From NCBI GenBank assembly GCA_947568835.1, contig OX387602.1:22805021-22869020 (forward strand): a stretch of 64,000 nt of DNA, given 5' to 3'. The position numbers were made by a program, and so were the translations under genes. Below the pieces are notes generated by a model. The model was not told where the DNA came from and made no database searches. It saw only the letters and a program-made list of their open reading frames with translations. Below, piece after piece: positions 57,600 through 64,000 of the stretch; the stretch's first letter is position 1; every line of letters starts with the position of its first letter. The DNA is from Protonemura montana (lineage: Eukaryota; Arthropoda; Insecta; Plecoptera; Nemouridae).

Positions 57600-60500
57600 C
57601 GACCACAGCGCCACGCCGCGTGGCGTTGCACACATCGTGCAAAATCACGGCCGGTGGATTACTTCACATTCCGCGGCGCAAGCCGCGACCACGCGGGGCG
57701 AGTGTGAGATGAGAACCAGCATGAGTCCGCGTTGAAGACCTTCATAAGTAACTCATGTCAGGGAGTGTTCGCCAAGGGCTAGCTCGTAGCTTTGGCGGCA
57801 GGACCTCGGCCGATCTTGTTAATATTCTGATTCGTAGACATTTTGCGCACTTTCATGCCTTACGAGCCATTTCTTACGTTTCAGGCCAAATGATCTCTTT
57901 AAAGATCCCCGAAGAAGACCCGGTCGCCGTGTCTGCATAGGACGTCGAGTTAGAAGCTCTCTGAGCCAAACCTCCTAGCCAAGACTGCATTGTTCAAACC
58001 CCAACTCAGTAAGAGCCCGCTCCTTAGCGACTTGCCAGACTCGGGGCATATCTCAACAAAATCGCTCCACTTGCTCCTCTCGGCAGGCCGAACGACGCCC
58101 GTGCACGCCACGCTCGTCGGCATGACAACGCGACTAGCGACCAATTAGCGAGCGCGTTAATTGCACCGTCTGATTACCGGCTCACGTTGAGTGCGCCGAC
58201 TCGACGATACTGCACCGGCGACCGGCGAGCGCATGCGCTTTCACCGCGGTGCATGCGTCGCGTGCGAACGGCTCGCTTCGCACGGCACGCAGCTGGCTAA
58301 ACGCCTCTCAGAGATCAACCGAGCCAGTGTGGCAGGGTCCTGGAAATTGCATGCGATGAGTCTGCATACAACGACGAGGTCTGCGCGTGGAGGTGTGTTT
58401 AGACCATTTGTGCTAAAAGGGGTTGTCAAACATACTTCAAATGGTCAATACAAGCCTGTAAAAAACCTGTGTTCGTTTAGTGCAGCATTTGGCAATGCTC
58501 CTTTGCAGACGTCCGATCCTTTAAATTCAGCATCTAGCGGACCCCCTTCGCGGCCTCCCGAATGCCTCGGAGACAGAAACAAAGGCGCCCAGCAGGCAGC
58601 CAGCAATTACAAGTGCAAAGTGATGCAACGCCACACAGAGACCAGTCTGCCAGCGGCGGGCACGGCCGCTCGGATTGTTCTCCCTGCGAGGTGCGAAACG
58701 CCGCTCACTGCCGCCCAGAGCTCACTGTGTCAAGGCGAGATCCGCGATCTACCAGGCGGTGCATGCCTGCAGCCAGCGCAACAAGTGTGTTGACACGAGT
58801 TAGCACTCAGTTAGCACCCCCTGCTCTTCCCACCAATTAGAATCCGGCGCCTGGTTTCACTCTCCGGAGATCGCGACGCGTCGAACAAAGTAGTTGAAAG
58901 TACCTATGTCGAACTGAAAGTCATCGCCGTGAGGGTTACTCCTCGCCTCGGGGCGTCGCTACGCCACGACGTAGCTGTCAGATCGGTCGTCTCGACGCCC
59001 CGCGATCACCACGGCGTCCTTGCGGCGCAGTGCCGTCACAATGGAGCTGCATCAGGATGCATCGCTGCACTCTCGGTGCAGCGGGGTATACAATGCAGGA
59101 AGCCGATGCGGCGAGATAGCCGGCTCACGGCGGGTGAGATATCATCTCGATGTGGTCGCGCTCCATTGGACGGCGTCGTCGGGCCAGAGCAAACAGTGTC
59201 GACCGAACGCGGCACGACCCGCTGGATTCCTCGATGCTGCCGATAGCTTGCTAAACGCTTCGCTCGTCGGTTTCGCAAAACGGCAACCTTCGGCCGCTGC
59301 ATGTAAAAGCCAACTGCCAATTAGGCGAGGGTTTATGATTCGCGAATTCGCCTCGAGATCCGGGTATGAAGTCTTCCTATTTACGTCTCGGACGGACTGG
59401 TCGACCGACGCTGCAAACGGGCGATTCTGAAACTAGTCCGAACCCGATGCATCGAGTGACTCACTGCATGTCTCACGGCAACTTGGATTGTCTTCGATCG
59501 CCAATCAGGGCATCGTCTCTCCGGGACGGTGATCTAATAATATCAAACCTGTTGGCAACTCGATCTCGGCGAGACAACTGACTGGCGAGACAAGTGGATC
59601 ATGCAAGCTCTGGTCTGCAAAGAAAGGTGCAAATCCAGTCGCTTGCTAAGTCATGCGCCCGTAGCAACGCGAGGCAGCCATCGCAAATCGGTGGCCATTG
59701 GGTGTTTGGTTGGCAGATAAAGGCCGAGTGGAGGCCGTGCACGGCTTCCTCGATTGCATCACCGCGCACGACAGACTGCGCCCCTGGCTGTGCTCGTCGG
59801 CACCACAGACACTTGCAGCAGTGCTAGAAAGCGCGAGCGCAGACGGCTGCAGCATGCAATTGTCAGGTTGGTACCGTGCGGTAATGCATCACACTTCCTG
59901 GGCATGTATGCCGCCCAAAGGGTACGATTGACAAACCAATGAGTGTCCCTCAGCTCAGGAGGACCTTAAGACAGTTTTAAAGACGTAGGTAAGGGATACT
60001 CGGAGTTGTGTCCTCCTAATTTTGCCTATATTTGTGACTGTCGACGTTGCATTTGGCATCTATCCATTGGCCAGTGTTCTCCCATGTCAATCCCAAGCGT
60101 GGGATCGATCTAACGTCCACCCGAAGTCTGTGCGCAGCAGAAGTGCGTCCTCATCGTCGGTGATTGGCTGCTGGCATGGCTGCGGCTCCGGACAATCGCC
60201 CTCGTTAGCTGGACATAAACTAAACGGAGCCGTACGACCGATCAAAGCCGAGGACCGCGCGGTGACGCCGAAGAGTACCAGGGTAGGTATAGGTGGAGGA
60301 CAAGGCATGGTTTCGGCGCGATGGCGAGCAATGGGCTCTCTGCATTAACAGTATGAGAGAAAGAAGTATTTTTCTCTTCACCAATAAGATAATAAAACTG
60401 AGTCGGGTATAGTTCTTAGTTTGGCAGCTGGATTTGCATGCAGAATTGCCTGAATTTGGCTGGAAGTTATTGGTGGTGGTAAAAGAGCTATTACCAATTT

Positions 60501-63500
60501 TCCAGAATGTATATTACCTTTTATGAAGTTAATGTATACAAATGTTTGCACCAACTTCTCAACGTAACCTCACTCAAAATTCCAAGATATTTCTGTAAAA
60601 TTATTCTTTTTGTAAACGAAACATGGCGTTTATGCGCGGCAACCAACGATCCATTATCCATTTTTCACGGCCCTCTGAAACGCAGCTACGGCCCGGTCGA
60701 AAACGAGGTCGCTGTCGAGCTTCAACAGCTGTGTCGCACCACGGCCCGTGAGAGACAATTAACGCAATTAGCCGACCGTTTGCAGGCAATTGTTTGTCAC
60801 ACGGCACGGCAGCGTGGTTCGGTGGCAGCAGTCTGTTCGGGCTGATTGTCAATTGTCATGGTGAGCGGTGCGGTGACTTCAATGCTGGTGTCTGACACGA
60901 TTATCACAAAGCGTTTGAATAACCTTTGGTTACCTCGGGCGAGCTTGACTCTCATGACCAGCGTTACCACGATCACGTGAGCGAGTTTACTGTGAATTCA
61001 CACAATGTCTTCAGAAGTGAGATTATACTCGGACTCAGGTAGTTGTCCGTTTGTTCACAGTTAAATCAACTAATTCCATTTGCATTTTCTAACGCATAGC
61101 AAACACATGGCATGTGTGTTACTACCGGGGTCTTATGTGTGATGTGCTAAGAAGTGAAATGCAAGCAGTAAAATTACATAAAAATATGTTATTAACATGC
61201 TATATAGCCCCCAGTGGTTTTCCTGCTCCAGTATTTGCCATGGAGATTTCAATGCAGGTATCCATGACAGCAGTAATTGCCTGCTAAAAGCGATGGCTGC
61301 ATTGCAGACATGAAACTTGTAAATAACGCGCGCTTTGTTTACCTCAAAGTGTCGAGACAGAACAAAGGACGCTTACATTTGGTGCCGCGCGCCTTCGACT
61401 GTCAAACCGAGGAAGTTAACATCCAGGCGGCACTGACTGCTCTTCGGCGCAGTATCGTGAGCACCTTCCAATGTCTTCATCTTGGCAACAGGTCACGACG
61501 CGATGCATCCCATCCTATGTTGCCGATGATGCAATCCTCCACTTCTGCATGGCCAATTCCCACATGACGCCGCGAATTGCGAACCACTCGACGGGCAAAA
61601 AATAAAACACCGCTCGCTCGCTCGCTCGCAGTCACTCTCGTGTGGAGCTGCTTTTGGTCCCTCTCTCTCTCTCTCTCTCTCGAGCGCTCCGTCGAGGCGG
61701 CAAGTAGACCATCGTCGTGAGAAAGAGTCCTCCGGTGCTTCGGTTGCCGATACTCCGACGAGTCGAACACTGACGTCTTTGCCAGGGGGTCGTCGCCGGC
61801 TGCAAATAATGGGATGTCCCCATTGCACATTCCAGCTCGAGGCAGCGATCTATCTCTTCAACGCTCAGGACCTGGCGTGGTGTATCATGTACATCACTTT
61901 GCAGCTCATGAGGGAGACCATCGAGAACGCAATGCGAGACCTCGTTGACGCAAGGCACCCGTTCCATTCTTATCATGAGAGTAGATACCAGATAGGTAGT
62001 ACCTGGGGCCACTGGATATGATTTTGATTAACGAACACAACCCAAGGGTCAAGCGACTCTATAAGTCAGCATGGCTATTATTTGGTATTGACGTCATGCT
62101 TTCTTGAGTGGTCTTTTCCGCAAAGCACAGCCGATTGGTTCTGCAATCTGCATGTGCACACTGCAAGTGCAAACCAATCCAAGCGAAGGTGTCACGGTGG
62201 TTGTAATTCGAGTCGACAAGCAATCAGCCTGCCACGACGCGAACATGCGTACACAATCAAAATCGATTACGCCCACGCACTCACGGCCACGTCGAGTGTT
62301 GCGCCACGACGATCGAAACGAGAGCACGATCGACGACGCCGTTGCGTCACTTTGCGGGCCGCATGGCAACCTGCCGCGATCCCGTCGGGCCGATAGCGTC
62401 GGGGCGTTGGTCCCGTGGTCAGGCTGGGTGCCGACGCGATGACCCAAGAATTAATTGCGTCGATGGGATCTCCTCTAAACTCGTTCTTATCGCGGTGGGA
62501 TCGCAACTCCACCGCTCCTCACGGCCGGCCAGCACCGAGCACAGACTCGGACGAAACCGTCGGTTTTCTTGTTTCCTCGAAACGTAATTGGTGATTACCC
62601 GGCGCAATTTGCACGGCATTACTTTATCGTGGCCTTTGCGATCTTAAGCGGCTTAAACATACAGAAAAACACAGCATCTTATCGCTGTTGCATCTAAACG
62701 AAGCATTTTTATATTTTCGCAGAAAATCTGGCCTAGTTGCCCGTCTCCATTGTCTACGCTCGACTTCGGTCGTAACTCACTCGCCGCTAAACGGCGCTCT
62801 GCTTCTCAAATTGATCCTGCATCGACGACGCCCTCCAATTTCGATTGCGCAAGTGCAATCATCGTTCACGGAAAGGTTCCGGGACGCAGCGGCAATCCAC
62901 AACGTCCTGCGTCGAGCACCTCTTGGTGGCCGTTCCATTGTTGTCTCTGACTAGGAGCGGGCTGGAGGAACCAAGCCGGTCGTGCCGGCGGCGGTTGCAA
63001 AACTCGTGCAATGCACTCGGTGCGGGGCGCTGTGGGCTATGCACCCCTCTCACCCGCAAAGAGACGGGATCGACCAAACTCACCCATCGCCCCGCATACG
63101 AGGACCGCTTTGACGACGCCGTGCACGACGCCATCCAATTCCCACGGCCTGCTCGTGTGCATCTCGCAACCACGACGGCGTCGTTTCATGACCCGCGCCG
63201 GGCCAATTAGAGGAGCGACTCGGCGACGCAATTGCACGCGGCGATGAGATGCAACAATGCGCCACGGGTGGCCGTCAGCCTCGCGAACGAAGTCTGCGAG
63301 CCACAAGATGGGTGGGACACGTTGACGGCATCTTATCGTCGCCAGGTACTGGATGAGGCGAAGAGGTGGATGGATGCAAGGATAGGGACAGTGATACCTT
63401 TTCAATGATGACTTCTGAATTCCCAGCGATATAATTTGTATGCCTTTTATACACTCACCCTGCAAAGACGTTGGCAGACTACTGCAATATCCAATTCCAA

Positions 63501-63960
63501 ATTTGCACCACGGAACTCTGTCCGAACGAACTGTCACGCGCAACCGTTGCAGCTGAGCACGTGTCACTCGCTTGAAAATGTTCTCAAGTCACCGCCCCTT
63601 TCCGAAGCCCCGAAGCGCAAAGACGGGCTTAGTAACCCTTCCAGCCAGCCGTCGCCCCGCAGCGAACGTTGCTTTGGGGAGCACGACACTCGAGACGCCC
63701 ACGCCCAACGCCTGACTTCTAGATACTGGCCGCCGCTTCACGAGGCTGGCTGGACCACAACGTCCCCCTCCCCTCTCCTTTCCTGCAGCGTTACGTCACG
63801 CCAGGTAGATACAGGTTGCCGCCGAGCCAGGGGCACGCAAAGTGGACACAATGGCTTCTCCGGGTGCCGGCTTCGAGCCTCGGGCAGTGCAGCATTTGTG
63901 CAGGGTGCCGGCTGTGCGAGGGTCCTCCACCTCGCTCCGGTACACTCGTGATAGGACGTG
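57600..63960. promoter_or_regulatory. Extended GC/CpG-rich non-coding region with many homeodomain-like AT cores
   Basis: More than 6 kb in which stop-poor GC-rich sequence gives many long open frames (up to 200 codons at 58191-58793) with no recognisable protein and no consistent frame. AT cores such as CCAATTAG (58140), GTTAATTGC (58156), ACAATTAACGCAATTAG (60754), CAATTGTTTG (60788), GCCAATTAGAGG (63203) and GCAATTGCACG (63228) recur in the GC-rich background. An AT-rich break runs from about 60340 to 61260. Candidate cis-regulatory modules or a CpG-island promoter; nothing coding is supported. Confidence 0.35.
61612..61681. repeat. (GCTC)n and (CT)n simple repeats
   Basis: A run of GCTC units near 61612-61628 is followed about 30 bases later by a 22-base CT dinucleotide run (61660-61681). 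Confidence 0.85.
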
Positions 63961-64000
63961 CGCCAGCTCTCAGTGATGTACGTTTGGATTAACGCATCCG

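Noticed and set aside
58191-58793. Plus-strand open frame of 200 codons
   Set aside because: GC-rich, stop-poor DNA; no family signature, no splice context, and neighbouring frames are equally open.

Overview
This is a eukaryotic nuclear window, most likely arthropod. The genes have many introns, with GC-richer exons in AT-rich introns. A secreted protein carries three chitin-binding (CBM14/peritrophin-A) modules, which is what points to an arthropod. The species cannot be named from the sequence. No rRNA, intact tRNA, CRISPR array or bacterial gene was seen. Exons were assembled by eye from splice sites, reading phase and protein similarity; expect errors of a base or two in a few boundaries.

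Layout, left to right. (1) Minus strand, 12216 down to 419 and off the left edge: a MAP4K3/5-class (happyhour/GLK/KHS) STE20 kinase with the whole kinase domain; its CNH domain lies outside the window. (2) Plus strand, 12927-17016: a complete SNX5/SNX6-type sorting nexin (PX plus BAR), head-to-head with the kinase across about 710 bp that holds a perfect CRE. (3) Minus strand, 24711-19591: a FAM110-family gene, convergent with the sorting nexin, first exon not found. (4) 26.4-29.2 kb: GC/CpG-rich DNA without a convincing gene. (5) Plus strand, 29909-31772: SPT3 (SUPT3H), a SAGA subunit, four coding exons, with an overlapping upstream ORF. (6) Minus strand, 39189-32781: a secreted 935-residue peritrophin-like protein with a signal peptide, three CBM14 modules and a long Gln/Pro/Tyr-rich tail containing a young tandem repeat. 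(7) Minus strand, from above 56432 (perhaps 57552) down to 40440: a large Ser/Thr/Pro-rich intracellular protein of at least 1186 residues that I do not recognise. (8) 57.6-64 kb: GC-rich, CpG-rich DNA with no supported gene and many short homeodomain-like AT cores.

The genes are ordinary single-copy neighbours and do not form a pathway. Shared regulation is plausible only for the kinase/SNX6 pair. The most interesting points are a candidate 18-nt microexon in SNX6, GC-AG introns in both head-to-head genes, a foldback transposable element in an SNX6 intron, paired loss of one disulfide in the second chitin-binding module, the unrecognised large gene with a possible internal start exon, and the extensive GC-rich non-coding blocks.
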